From NCBI GenBank assembly GCA_014208095.1, contig JACHMT010000001.1, positions 3,162,001-3,226,000 on the forward strand: DNA of 64,000 nt, in the 5' to 3' direction. Of this stretch, positions 17,137 to 26,480 are shown piece by piece. The position numbers were made by a program, and so were the translations under genes. The stretch is from Actinospineispora eucalypti (GTDB taxonomy: Bacteria > Actinomycetota > Actinomycetes > Mycobacteriales > Pseudonocardiaceae). The notes under the pieces are model-generated. The model had not been told where the DNA came from, made no database searches, and saw only the letters and a program-made list of their open reading frames with translations. How positions within the stretch are numbered: the stretch's first letter is position 1; each line of letters begins with the position of its first letter.

Positions 17137-18586
17137 GCGAATTCAACCGGTCGTCGCAACACTTCGATCTTGGAGGTGGCGATGGGCAGGCCGGCCGGGT
17201 GGATGAAGGAGTTGACGGGCCGTTCACCGATGAAGTCGCCGGGGAAGCCTTCGCTTCGCCGGGACGTGGAGCGGCTGTTCTGGCGTGAGGTCGCGAAGGG
17301 GTTGTCCAGCGAGGACGCCGCGGCGGTGGTCGGCGTGTCGCCGGCCGCTGGGACGCGGTGGTTCCGCGAGCGTGGGGGTATGCCGACGTTTCTGATCAAC
17401 CCGGTGACCGGGCGCTACCTGTCGTTCGAGGAGCGCGAGGTGATGGCGTTGCTCAGGGCGCAGGGGGTCGGGATCAGGGAGATCGCCCGCCGAACGGGGC
17501 GGCACCCATCGACCGTCTCACGCGAGCTGCGCCGCAACGCCGCCACCCGCGGTGGGAAGCTCGACTACCGGGCCTCCGTCGCCCAGTGGAAGGCCGAGTT
17601 GATGGCGCGCCGCCCCAAGGTGGCCAAGCTCGTCACCAACGAGCGGCTCCACGAGTACGTGCGGGAACGGCTGTCCGGGCAGGTCCGTCGTTGCGACGGG
17701 GTACCAGTCGCCGGACCGGCGACGGCCGAGTGGAAAGGCCGGAACAAGCCGCACCGCCAGGACCGCCGGTGGGTTCAGGCGTGGAGCCCGGAGCAGATCT
17801 CGAATCGGCTGAAAGTGGATTTCCCCGACGATGAGTCGATGCGCATCTCGCCCGAGGCGATCTACCAGGCGCTCTATGTTGAGAGCCGTGGTGGGCTCAA
17901 GCGCGAGTTGGTTGCCTGCCTGCGCACCGGGCGCGCGCTTCGCGTTCCTCGATCCCGTGCCCGCCAGCGCCCCCAGGGCCATGTGACGCCCGAGGTGATG
18001 ATCAGCGAGCGGCCCGCCGAGGCCGCGGACCGTGCTGTCCCGGGCCACTGGGAGGGAGACCTGATCATCGGCACGGACAGGTCCGCCATCGGCACGCTCG
18101 TCGAGCGCACCACTCGGTTCACCATGCTCATCCACCTGCCCCGCATGCACGGCTACGGGGTCGAGCCACGGGTGAAGAACGGTCCCGCGCTGGCCGGCTA
18201 CGGGGCCGAGGCGATGCGGGCCGCGCTCGCCGAGCAGATGGCCGGGCTGCCCGAGCAGCTGCGCCGCTCGCTGACCTGGGACCGCGGCAAGGAACTCGCC
18301 CAGCATGCCCAGCTGAAGATCGATACCGGTATCAGTGTCTACTTCGCCGATCCACACAGCCCCTGGCAGCGGGGAACCAACGAGAACACCAACGGCCTGC
18401 TGCGGCAGTACTTCCCGAAAGGCACGGACCTGTCGAGATGGAACGCCGAGGAGATCCAGGCCGTCGCCGCCACGCTGAACTCCAGACCGCGCAAGATCCT
18501 CGAATGGAAGACACCTGCAGAGGCGCTCGATGATCAGCTAGCATCGCTCCAACAGGCTGGTGTTGCGTCCACCGGTTGAATTCGCC
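17137..18586 (+). mobile_element. IS30-family element, complete
   Basis: Terminal inverted repeats of about 26 bp start GCGAATTCAACCGGT at 17137 and end at 18586, with two mismatches. They are flanked by CTGG direct repeats (17133-17136 and 18587-18590), a target duplication of IS30-like size. Excision restores the IS3 reading GCQYTAIRF. The element carries one transposase. Confidence 0.88.
17182..18579 (+). CDS. IS30-family transposase
   Basis: This 465-aa DDE transposase has an N-terminal helix-turn-helix (IREIARRTGRHPSTVSRELR), then catalytic Asp in GHWEGDLIIG, Asp in TWDRGKE, and Glu in RGTNENTNGLLRQYFPKG. Start ATG 17182 follows GGAGGTGGC. A longer open frame upstream would run into the inverted repeat. 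The gene is uninterrupted, so the element looks functional. Confidence 0.92.
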   Translation: MGRPAGWMKELTGRSPMKSPGKPSLRRDVERLFWREVAKGLSSEDAAAVVGVSPAAGTRWFRERGGMPTFLINPVTGRYLSFEEREVMALLRAQGVGIREIARRTGRHPSTVSRELRRNAATRGGKLDYRASVAQWKAELMARRPKVAKLVTNERLHEYVRERLSGQVRRCDGVPVAGPATAEWKGRNKPHRQDRRWVQAWSPEQISNRLKVDFPDDESMRISPEAIYQALYVESRGGLKRELVACLRTGRALRVPRSRARQRPQGHVTPEVMISERPAEAADRAVPGHWEGDLIIGTDRSAIGTLVERTTRFTMLIHLPRMHGYGVEPRVKNGPALAGYGAEAMRAALAEQMAGLPEQLRRSLTWDRGKELAQHAQLKIDTGISVYFADPHSPWQRGTNENTNGLLRQYFPKGTDLSRWNAEEIQAVAATLNSRPRKILEWKTPAEALDDQLASLQQAGVASTG

Positions 18587-18628
18587 CTGGCAGCCCTTGT
18601 CCGAGTGATGAACGAGCAGGCCCGGGTG
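18587..18628 (-). pseudogene. IS3-family transposase, upstream sliver
   Basis: The minus strand reads GLLVHHSDKGCQ, the conserved segment before QYTAIRF in IS3 OrfB. The N-terminal part of OrfB is missing, since an IS256 fragment begins at about 18629. Confidence 0.75.
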
Positions 18629-19139
18629 CAGACATGTGTGATCCACTTGATCAGGAACTCGTTCCGGATCGCGTCGAGGCGTGATTGGGACGCGTTGAAG
18701 AAGGATCTGAAACCGGTCTACACGGCTGCGACAGCAACGGCGGCGGCGGTTGCGTTGGATGATTTGGAAGAGACGTGGGGTGGTCGGTATTCCGCGATGA
18801 TCAGGTTGTGGCGAAGTGCGTGGGAGGAATTTACGCCGTTCTTGGACTACGATCCCGAAATTAGGCGCGTGTTGTGTTCCACAAATGCCATCGAGTCGTT
18901 GAATGCGCGGTATCGTAAGGCCGTGCGGGCACGAGGTCACTTTCCCACGGAACAAGCCGCGCTCAAGTGCCTCTACCTGGTAACTCGGTCGCTGGACCCG
19001 ACCGGGAAGGGCCAAGCGCGGTAGACGATGCGGTGGAAACCCGCTCTGAACGCGTTCTCGAACACGTTCAGTGACCGCTGGCCGAGCGCCGAGAAGTACT
19101 AACCGCAACCGCCGAAAACACCGATCTTGTTACAGACCC
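18629..19139 (+). pseudogene. IS256-family transposase, C-terminal half
   Basis: The reading frame VQTCVIHLIRNSFR, LWRSAWEEFTPFLDYD, STNAIESLNARYRKAVRARG and ALKCLYLVTRSLDPTG is IS256 transposase. An in-frame TAG at 19022 replaces the usual Trp codon. The normal end RWKPALNAFSNTFSDRWPSA continues to 19102. The outer IS end (TACAGACCC) is near 19139. The first half is absent. Confidence 0.85.
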
Positions 19140-19635
19140 GATCAAACCTGGTTCGGAAGTCTCCGGAGAACCGGGGGAACCTCAATCCAACGCCTCGGTG
19201 GTGCGTTGGCTGCGGCCACCACGCGCTGGGTTCGTCAGTGCTGGCAGTTACCTGGCGGATGCGGCGGCCGCAGCCGCAGTCAGGCTAGTCGGCCCGCCGT
19301 GGCGGGCATGAAGCGGGTAGCGAGCAGACCCGCGGCGCGTGCGGTGTCTGGGTTGGTCACCTGGTACGCCACTCTCGTGGTCTCGCAGGCCAGTACTCGG
19401 CGCGAGTCTGCCTCTCGAGCACGCGCACGTACTGGTGAGCTAGAGCTTGGCGGGCCACCTGCTCGGTTCCGCACCGACGGCCTGTGAACGCTCACGTAAT
19501 TCCCCTGGCCTGCGCTCATGGAATTCCGCAGGTGGTGGGTCCTGGTGATGTTCTACTTGGTGTTCTCCTTCCCGTCTTCTGTGACACTCCGGGGGCGCTT
19601 GTTTGGTCGGTAGCTGGGGCCGTTCATGGAGACTG
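19140..19635. other. Non-coding or decayed sequence
   Basis: Open frames are short and without recognisable motifs. A 31-residue frame at about 19519 (MEFRRWWVLVMFYLVF) may be a fragment, but nothing supports a gene. Confidence 0.4.
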
Positions 19636-19750
19636 CGGATTCCGGTGAATTGGAGCACCGCGTCCGCAGGTTTTGGAGCAGTTGTTCCGGCGGTTTTGGT
19701 GCGGTGCTGACCCGTGGGGTCGGAGCGTCAGCGACGGCTTGGCTGCCGGG

Positions 19751-20121
19751 TCACCTCCTTCTTGTTGTGTGATGGGTGAGTCTGCCAGGACTGGGGGTCG
19801 GTGAGCTGATCATCGGGGTGGTGTCGCCCTGGGCCAGGGTGGCGTGGTGGGCGGCCGCGGCGGCGCGGGCATGGTCAGCGATCTGGTGGGCTTGGGTGGC
19901 TTGGTCGGGGTCGGTGTGGGTGTGCTGGCGGGCGATCCGGTCGAACAGCTCGGCTTTGTGGGCTAGCACGTCGGCGCGTTCGGTCTGGTGGGCGGGGTGG
20001 GTGGGTGAGGGTAGCTGGGCGAGGTGGTGCAGGAACGCGCTGATCTGGCGGCGGCGACCGGCCCGGTGGGTGGTGTGTCGGGCGGGGGTGTCTCGGCGGG
20101 CGGGGGGTCGGGGGTGGTCAT
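19751..20121 (-). pseudogene. IS21-associated third gene, frameshifted
   Basis: An ATG at 20121 overlaps the istB stop (ATGA) and begins MTTPDPPPAETPPP. After a frameshift near 20045 another frame reads ISAFLHHLAQLPSP and LAHKAELFDRIARQ to a stop at 19751. I do not recognise the function. Coupling to istB suggests an accessory gene carried by this IS21 type. Confidence 0.45.
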
Positions 20122-20883
20122 GGCTGGTCCCCGGGTTGGTCGGTGGGCTCGGGTGGTGGGGGTTTGCGCATGGATTCGCCGCGGAGTTCTATGCGGTGGG
20201 CGGTGTGCAGGATCCGGTCGCAGATGGCGTTGGCGATGGTGGGCTCGCCGAGGTTGTCGTGCCAGGTGTCGACGGGTAACTGGCTGGTCAGGATGGTGGC
20301 GCGGCGCTGGTGGCGGTCCTCGATCACCTCGAGCAGGTCGGCGGCTTGGGCCGCGGTCAACGGCCGCAGCGCTAGGTCGTCGAGGACGAGGACGTCGATG
20401 CGTGCCCAGGTGGCGAGCAGTTGTGCGGCGCGTCCGTCGGCGTTGGGCCAGGCGTAGTTCGTCGAGCAGTCGGGGCATCCGCCAGTACAGCGCCTTGTGG
20501 CCTCGGCGGATCGCGGCGTGGGCGAGCGCGCAGGCGATGTAGGTCTTTCCGCAGCCGGTCGCGCCGGAAATCAGCAGGTCACGGTGCTCTCCGACCCAGC
20601 CGGCCTGCGCGAGGTGCAGGATTTGGGTGCGGTCGAGACCGCGTGGGCGGTGGAAGTCGATGTCCTCGACACAGGCCTGCGCGCGTAGCCGGGCGGTCTT
20701 GAGGTTGCGGGTCAGCCGGCGGTTGTCGCGGTCTTGGGCTTCGCGGTCGACCAGCAGCCCGAGCCGGGCGGTGAACTCCAGCTCGGCGTAGCGGTCGGGA
20801 TGCTCGAGTTGGTCGGCCAGGGCGTCGGCCATCCCGGTCAGGCGCAGGTGGTGCAGCTGCTGCAGGGTCTGGTTGATCAACAC
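20118..20883 (-). pseudogene. istB: IstB transposition helper ATPase, frameshifted
   Basis: IstB is the AAA+ helper that regulates IS21 transposition. The N-terminal frame carries Walker A (SGATGCGKT). One extra C near 20447 (GGCCCAACG) shifts the frame. The second frame continues with VLVLDDLALRPL (Walker B) and TILTSQLPVDTWHDNLGE to the stop at 20118. It starts with GTG after GGAG and lies 27 bp downstream of istA. With one base corrected it would be a normal IstB of about 255 aa. Confidence 0.85.
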
Positions 20884-20910
20884 GGTGTGCTCCAGGTTCT
20901 CCGGCGGGGG

Positions 20911-22449
20911 TTAGCGGTAGTAGGTGGGGCCGCGCAGCCCGGTGTGCTGGCGTGGCGGGTCGTTGTCGGGCTCGTCTGAGGGCAGCGGGGTGGCCTCGAG
21001 GTTGTGGGCGAGGATGGATTCGACGCTGCGGTAGCTGCGGGCGCCGATGGCCAGCGCCCGTCGGCAGGCCGCTTCGACCCGGGGCTGGGGGTAGCGCCGC
21101 GACAGGCGCATGATGCCCAGGCAGGAGCGGTAGCCCTGCTCTGGATGTGGCCGGTTGGTCATGATCGCTTCGACCAGTTCGGCGGTGGCCGGTCCGGTGC
21201 GTTGTGCCCAGGCGATCAGCCGTTGCGGGCTCCAGGCCAGGTGCGCCCGGTGGCGTTCGGGCATGTGGCCGGGCTCGGTGGAATGGCGGCCCTTGACGTG
21301 GCTGCGCCGGTGGCTGGCCACCCGGCGGCCCTGGAAGAAGATCTCCACGGTGTGCTCGGTGACCCGCGTGTCGACGCGGTGCCCGACCAGCTGATACGGC
21401 GTGCTGTAGTAGTGGCGCTCCACGTCGACGTGGTAGTCGATGTTGACTTTGGGGCGAGTCCAGGTGGCGAACTCGTAGCGGGTGGTTGGCAGCGGGCGCA
21501 TCGCCGGCCGGTCCAGCTGCTCAAACACCAGCCGCCGGGTGCCGTCGAGCTTGGCGAACGGGCGGTTGTCCAACCACGCCAGCTTCGCCGCGATCGCCGT
21601 GTTCGCCTCGGCCAGGCTGGTGAAGCGTTCGTTGCGCAGGCTGGCTAACAGCCACCGCTCGGCGATCTGCACCCCGACCTCGGCCTTCGCCTTGTCGCGG
21701 GGTTTTCCCGCGCGGGCCGGCAAGATCGCGGTGCCGTAGTGGGCGGCCATCTCGGCATAGGTGCGGTTGAGCAGCGGCTCATACCGATGCGATCTCCTCA
21801 CCCCGGAGCGCAGGTTGTCCGGCACCAGCAGCGCCGGCACCGACCCCATCGCTTCGAAACAGCGCACGTGCGAGCCGATCCAACACGGCAGCTGCTGGGA
21901 GGCGGTCGCCTCGGCGAAGGTGTAGTTGCTGGCGCCGAGCACGGCGACGAATAACTCGGCCTGCCACGCCGGTGCGCCGGGCGGATGGATCGGGATGGTG
22001 TGCCCGGCGTAGTCGACGAACAGCTTGTCACCGGCACGATGCTGGTGACGCATCACCAGATCGACCCTGCCGGCCCACTGCCGATACCGCTCGCAGAACT
22101 GCGAATACTGGAAGCCGTCCGGGCAGGCCTGCTTGTACTCCAGGTGCAGCAGCTGCAGCGTCACACTCTTGCGGCGCAGCTCACGGTGCACCCACCCGTA
22201 ATCCGGCGGGGTGCGCGGCACCCGCGACGGCGGCAGCGGCGGGAACAACACCGCCTCCAACCCGGCATCGTCGAGCCCGGCCGGCAGCGGCCAGCCCACC
22301 CCAGCCCGTTCGGCCCGCTCCAGATACCGGTGCACCGTCGAGGGCGCCAACCGCATCGACCTGGCGATCTGGCGCTCGCTCAGCCCGGCCTCGTGCTTGA
22401 GCCGGAGCACTTCTCGAATGTCTCGCATGGCGGTTCGGGGCCGCGCCAT
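20911..22449 (-). CDS. istA: IstA transposase of IS21 element 1
   Basis: This 512-aa IS21 transposase has a helix-turn-helix (LSERQIARSMRLAPSTVHRYL, about residues 24-44) and a DDE/RVE integrase core (KLFVDYAGHTIPI; VPALLVPDNLRSGV; GKPRDKAKAEVGVQIAERWL). The C-terminus carries a second DNA-binding region (VDVERHYYSTPYQLVG). ATG 22449 is chosen over the upstream TTG because GAGGTAGCG precedes it. It appears intact, but the partner istB is frameshifted. Confidence 0.92.
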   Translation of the reverse strand: MARPRTAMRDIREVLRLKHEAGLSERQIARSMRLAPSTVHRYLERAERAGVGWPLPAGLDDAGLEAVLFPPLPPSRVPRTPPDYGWVHRELRRKSVTLQLLHLEYKQACPDGFQYSQFCERYRQWAGRVDLVMRHQHRAGDKLFVDYAGHTIPIHPPGAPAWQAELFVAVLGASNYTFAEATASQQLPCWIGSHVRCFEAMGSVPALLVPDNLRSGVRRSHRYEPLLNRTYAEMAAHYGTAILPARAGKPRDKAKAEVGVQIAERWLLASLRNERFTSLAEANTAIAAKLAWLDNRPFAKLDGTRRLVFEQLDRPAMRPLPTTRYEFATWTRPKVNIDYHVDVERHYYSTPYQLVGHRVDTRVTEHTVEIFFQGRRVASHRRSHVKGRHSTEPGHMPERHRAHLAWSPQRLIAWAQRTGPATAELVEAIMTNRPHPEQGYRSCLGIMRLSRRYPQPRVEAACRRALAIGARSYRSVESILAHNLEATPLPSDEPDNDPPRQHTGLRGPTYYR

Positions 22450-22526
22450 CGCTACCTCGCTCAAGATCAGACAGTGATGTCCGATCGAGGCTGACGCCCC
22501 AACCCCACGGCGTCACACAGCACCAC

Positions 22527-22645
22527 ATGGGTGCTCCAGAACCCGGAACGAGTGCTCCACTACTCCGGAACAGCTGCTCCATTACCGCCGGAACGGCCGC
22601 TCCATTTGGATCGGAACGGGTGCTCCATTACGTCCGGAGGGCGCA
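22527..22645. repeat. IS21 element 1 terminal repeat array
   Basis: Four imperfect direct repeats of about 22-24 bp, each with GGAAC followed by GCTCCA, line up in tandem. Multiple terminal repeats of this type are the IstA binding sites in IS21 elements. Confidence 0.75.
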
Positions 22646-22837
22646 CGCGTCGGTGGTGGCTTGGCCGACCGCGCTCTGCTGTTGCTGCTCGAGCATGAAG
22701 TTGGAGGCCAGGTTCCAGGTGATCAGTGCGAGCACGCTGGTGACCAGCAGTGAGGTGACCGCGAATGCGACCGCGACCCGCCAGCGCAGCGGCAGGCGGC
22801 CTCCGCCGCGCAGCCGGGACCAGAATGACCGGGTCAT
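22628..22837 (-). pseudogene. Sensor histidine kinase, N-terminal stub
   Basis: The frame begins MTRSFWSRLRGG and has one membrane helix (VAVAFAVTSLLVTSVLALIT), then part of the sensor region. IS21 sequence then replaces it, and the frame stops after about 70 residues. The ATG overlaps the stop of the response regulator (ATGA), so this was the partner kinase (CseC-like by context). HAMP, dimerisation and ATPase domains are gone. Confidence 0.8.
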
Positions 22838-23529
22838 GGTTGGCATGTCTTGTAGCCGGCACCGCGCACAGTCAACACCAGCTCCGGCTCGTGCGGGTTG
22901 GTTTCGATCTTGCGGCGCAGCCTGCGGATGTGCACGTCGAGCAGCCGCGTGTCGCCGTAGTAGTCATATCCCCATACACGCTCCAGCAGATCCTCCCTGC
23001 TGACGATGTTTCCCCGGGAATTGGCCAACTCGAGCAGGAGCCGGAACTCGGTGCGCGTCAGGTGCACCTCGACCCCGGCGCGGCGCACCACGCCCCGCAC
23101 CGCGAGAATCTCCAGATCGCGCACGCGGAGTCGATCGGTGTGGGGTGAACCGACCGCGCCGGAGTCGCGATGGCGACGCAGCAGCGCTCGGATCCGCGCC
23201 GCCAGCACGCTGGCCACCAGGGGCTTTGTCACGTAGTCGTCCGCCCCGGCCTCCAGGCCAGCGATCACGTCGGTGGTGTCCGAGCGCGCGGTGACCACGA
23301 TGATGGGCAGATCACCCCGCGCGCGCAGCGTGCGGCACACACTCAGCCCGTCGACCCCGGGCAGCATCAGATCCAGCAGCACCACGTGCACGGAGCCAGC
23401 CCCCAGCAGAGAGAGGCCCTCCTCACCCGACGTAGCCTGCACAACGGTGAAGTCCTCATCGGCGAGCGCAAGCGCCAAGGCCTCACGAATCCGATCATCG
23501 TCCTCGACCAACAGCACGTTCGTGTGCAT
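22834..23529 (-). CDS. OmpR-family response regulator, CseB-like
   Basis: This 231-aa protein has a receiver domain (acidic pocket LVEDDD, phosphoacceptor Asp in VVLLDLMLPG, Lys in YVTKPL) and a winged-helix DNA-binding domain (VHLTRTEFRLLLELA; GYDYYGDTRLLDVHIRRLR). Resemblance to CseB, which controls the cell-envelope stress response in Streptomyces, is from memory of the family. ATG 23529 follows GGGAGAAC. Its cognate kinase is truncated by IS21, so it is now an orphan. Confidence 0.9.
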   Translation of the reverse strand: MHTNVLLVEDDDRIREALALALADEDFTVVQATSGEEGLSLLGAGSVHVVLLDLMLPGVDGLSVCRTLRARGDLPIIVVTARSDTTDVIAGLEAGADDYVTKPLVASVLAARIRALLRRHRDSGAVGSPHTDRLRVRDLEILAVRGVVRRAGVEVHLTRTEFRLLLELANSRGNIVSREDLLERVWGYDYYGDTRLLDVHIRRLRRKIETNPHEPELVLTVRGAGYKTCQP

Positions 23530-23914
23530 CTTCTGTTCTCCCTGAACCACCAGCCGAGCCCCACACGCCCGTCCCCGATCACGGCTCGCCGGGGCACGAC
23601 CGTGTGTGTCAACGACAACGAGGGAGACAACGAGGGAAAGGCCGTAGCGGCGCATCGGGTGCCGGCGCCCGTCGGCGACGGGAGGTCACGTCTCGCCGAG
23701 CGGCGAGCACGCTGACCGCCGCGGTCGAGGCCTCTCACCGTGGCAGGCTAATGCCGAGCCGATGTTCGTTCGGCTGGTGGAGCTGACAGTTGCCTGACAA
23801 CCACCGCGGTCCGTGCTCTCACCCACCGAGAACCGGCCGGACCGCCTCACACCGCGGCGAGAGGCTGGGCGTCAACCGAAGTGGCGTGGTTGTTCGGGAC
23901 GAAGAGTGAGCCGG
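23530..23914. promoter_or_regulatory. Intergenic region upstream of the response regulator
   Basis: No gene is visible. It must contain the regulator's promoter on the minus strand, but no confident -10/-35 pair was found. Confidence 0.35.
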
Positions 23915-24650
23915 TCAGCGAGCATCGGACGGTGGGAGGAGACGGTCGAGCAGGTCGTGCATGGTGACCAGCCCGAGGAACTCGGTGCCGTCGGTGACCA
24001 GGGCGAACTGGCTGGCCTGTGCGCGCATGGCGCTTAGCGCGGGATATACGGGTGTGTCCGCGGCGAGGGTGAGGACTGGGCGGGTGAGCTCGCTGACGAT
24101 GGTGGTTGGGTCGGCGGTGAGGGTGTCGCGCACGTGCACCATGCCGATCGGCGTGCCGGCGGGTTCCGTCGTTGGCCAGACGACCAGCCGTAGGTGCCCG
24201 CTGTCGCGGGCGACTTCGCGGACACGCTCCACGGTGTCTGCCGAGTGCACGCCGTGCACGGTGGGTACTGGTCGGGCCAGGCCGCGCAGGGTGGTGGTGT
24301 GCAGCTGAAGCGCCGCGATCAGCCGGTCGTGCCGGCCGGGGTCGAGCGCCCCGGCTTGCGCGGAGTGGTCGACCAGCTCGCGGAGGCTGGCCGGGCTGTG
24401 TCCGATGGCCACCTCGTCTACCGGTGTCACCCCCGACGCGGCGAAGGCACCAGTTGGCCAGGCCGTTGAGCCAGGCGAGTAGGGGTCTGGTGAGGGTGAT
24501 GAAGGCGCGCATGGGCAGGGCGAGCAGGATGGCGGAGCGTTCGGGGTGGGTGATCGCCCAGGACTTGGGCGCCATCTCGCCGATGACCAGGTGCGCCAGC
24601 GTGACCACCGCTAGGGCGAGCAGGAACGCCGTGATGTCGGCGATGGCGGC
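23915..24650 (-). pseudogene. CorC/HlyC-type CNNM-CBS protein, truncated and frameshifted
   Basis: The membrane CNNM part reads LVIGEMAPKSWAITHPERSA and FITLTRPLLAWLNGLANW. One extra G near 24437 (GTCGGGGGTGACA) shifts the frame, and the paired CBS region then runs from TPVDEVAIGHSPASLREL to the stop at 23915. The N-terminus is cut at about 24650, where a plus-strand HTTM gene fragment starts abruptly. The family is thought to transport or sense magnesium or cobalt. Confidence 0.8.
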
Positions 24651-25475
24651 GGGTACACGCTGTACTACCTGAAGAAGCGGCGGAACATGTTCCGCCGCGT
24701 GAACCGCACCGACCCGGCCCTGTTCAAGCCGGTCGGACCGTGCCGGGTGCTGACCAAGCCGATCCCGCCGAACATCGCCGACCGCCTCAACGACGCCACC
24801 ATGGTCAGCACCGCGCTGTTCACGCTGGGTAGCGGGCACCGGGTGGTCGGCAAGGCTCACGCGGCGCTGCTGCTGTGGACGCTGTCCTACCGCAACTCCT
24901 GGTCGATGATCTTCCACAGCGACAACACGCTGGTCCTGCACACCCTGGTGCTGGGCGCCGCGCGGTCCGCCGACGCGGTATCCCTGGACTCGCTGGCCGG
25001 CCGGGCCAGGCCGGAGCCACACCCGCGCTACGGCTGGCCGCTGCAGCTGATGAACGCCGCCTCCACCCTCACCTACCTGCTCGCCGGCATCGCCAAGGTG
25101 GTCGGGCCGAGCGGTTGGGGCTGGGCCAAGGGCGACGGGCTGCGCCGGCAGGTGGCCATGGACGGCATCCGCAAGGAGGTCTACGGCTCGCGGGCCGAGC
25201 CGACCGCCTACAAGCTCTACCCGTACCGCGGCCTGTTCACCGCGTTCGCGGTCGGCTCGCTGGCCCTGGAGCTGCTCGCCCCGCTGGGCCTGCTGAACCG
25301 CCGGCTGGGCCGGATCTGGGCGGTGAACACGTTCGGTATGCACTGGGGCATCAAGGTCATCATGGGCATCCGGTTCCGCTACCAGCTGTCCGGCATCTCC
25401 TTCGTGCCCTGGTTCGACATCGAGAAACTTCCCCAACACGCCGCCTCACTCGCCCGACTACTCACACGTCGCTGA
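24651..25475 (+). pseudogene. HTTM-domain membrane protein, N-terminally truncated
   Basis: About 275 codons of an HTTM (vitamin K-dependent carboxylase-like) membrane protein remain. Recognisable parts are YTLYYLKKRRNMFRRVNR, hydrophobic helices around ALFTLGSGHRVVGKAH and LMNAASTLTYLLAGIAKVVG, and the end WFDIEKLPQHAASL. The first helices are missing at the junction with the CorC remnant. An internal ATG at 24687 gives a 262-aa ORF, but the loss of the first helices makes function doubtful. Confidence 0.7.
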
Positions 25476-25719
25476 GGACCGCTATCCAGACCCGCCAGCG
25501 GCATCCGAGCGCCCGCCGGGGGTGGATCGGTTGTCTGCTGGCCACGATGACGCCCCTGTCTGCCGTGTGGTGCTCGCCCTGCACGGACCGTGTCGCGGAC
25601 GGCAGAAGCCAACCGGATCCGATGACGCTAACGCCGTCCGGCGAGTTGGCGCGTTAACGTCACGTAAAGGCGTGTCGCCGGCGTGTTTGGGTTCGGGTAT
25701 ACCGGGCTATCCGCGCTCC
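25476..25719. other. Intergenic, nothing recognised
   Basis: No conserved frame or RNA-like structure was noticed. Confidence 0.4.
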
Positions 25720-25920
25720 ATGGACGGCCGGTTGAGGGCGGATGATCCGGCGGCGGCTGCCGCCGAGCTTGTCGCGCGTCTGCTCGACCGGCCCGCTTTC
25801 CGGCGGCTCGTGGAGGTCGCCCGCAAGGCGGCCGAGGACGTGAACGCGAAGACTGCCCCGAGCATGTTGCCCAGCACGAGCGCCGGTGGCACGGCCGGCG
25901 GGTTGGCGCCACGGGTCTGA
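25720..25920 (+). CDS. Small hypothetical protein
   Basis: A possible 66-aa protein, starting MDGRLRADDPAAAAAEL with an amphipathic helix (LVARLLDRPAFRRLVEVARKA). No ribosome site of note and no recognised family. The open frame extends upstream to 25522. Treat as tentative. Confidence 0.35.
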   Translation: MDGRLRADDPAAAAAELVARLLDRPAFRRLVEVARKAAEDVNAKTAPSMLPSTSAGGTAGGLAPRV

Positions 25921-25958
25921 CGCTGCACCCATGAACGAGGACGACACGCGCTCAATAG

Positions 25959-26480
25959 GTGCCAAGCCCGCATGAGCGGCATCTACCGGGCCATTCTGTG
26001 GTCGTGGCGCGGATCGAGTACTACCACGACAAGGCCGCTCCCACGCCGAACTCGCTGGCGCCTGCGGCTTTCGCGGTGGTTCGTGACGGGGTCGGCCGGG
26101 TACTGCTGGTGCGGCGGGCCGACACCGGCGACTGGGAGCTGCCGGGCGGCCGGCTGGACCCAGGCGAGACGATTCTGGACGCGGTCCGGCGAGAGGTCGC
26201 TGAGGAAAGCGCCGTCACGATCGCGGTCACCGGAATATCCGGGCTCTACAGCGACCCGGGTCATATTCTTTACTATCCCGAGACTGGTGAGTCGCGCCAA
26301 GTGTTCGCGGTCTGCTTCCACGCTCGCCCACTAGCCGGGCAACCCGCCGGAGACGGCCGCGAAACTGTTGATGCCGCATGGTTTGAGCTCGTACAGCTAC
26401 GGGATCTTTCTATTCACCCGAGCATGCGGCTGCGGATCACGCACGCGGTCACCGAACCGACCCGCACCCACATCGAATGA
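25959..26480 (+). CDS. Nudix hydrolase
   Basis: A Nudix-fold hydrolase of up to 173 aa, cleaving a nucleoside diphosphate linked to another group; the substrate is unknown. The Nudix box is GRLDPGETILDAVRREVAEE (about residues 64-83), matching GX5EX7REUXEE with Ser in place of the final Gly. The start is uncertain: GTG 25959 opens the frame, and a GTG about 15 codons later (VARIEYYHD) would fit the family length better. No operon partner. Confidence 0.88.
   Translation: MPSPHERHLPGHSVVVARIEYYHDKAAPTPNSLAPAAFAVVRDGVGRVLLVRRADTGDWELPGGRLDPGETILDAVRREVAEESAVTIAVTGISGLYSDPGHILYYPETGESRQVFAVCFHARPLAGQPAGDGRETVDAAWFELVQLRDLSIHPSMRLRITHAVTEPTRTHIE

Larger units (their letters stand above)
19636..22645 (-). 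mobile_element. IS21-family element 1
   Basis: An istA-istB pair on the minus strand is bounded by repeated terminal motifs. At the right are four tandem GGAAC-N6-GCTCCA-type units (about 22543-22640). At the left are inverted partners (TTGGAGCACCGCG and TTTGGAGCAGTTGTTCCGG, about 19652-19695). It interrupts the sensor kinase downstream of the response regulator. Exact ends are approximate and no target duplication was identified. Confidence 0.75.

Noticed and set aside
17077..17181. N-terminal extension of the IS30 transposase
   Set aside because: The extended frame runs through the IS30 inverted repeat into IS3 sequence. ATG 17182 has the ribosome site.
22527..22645. Possible CRISPR-like direct repeats
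   Set aside because: Units are contiguous, imperfect and at the end of an IS21 element, with no spacers or cas genes. They are IstA-type terminal repeats.
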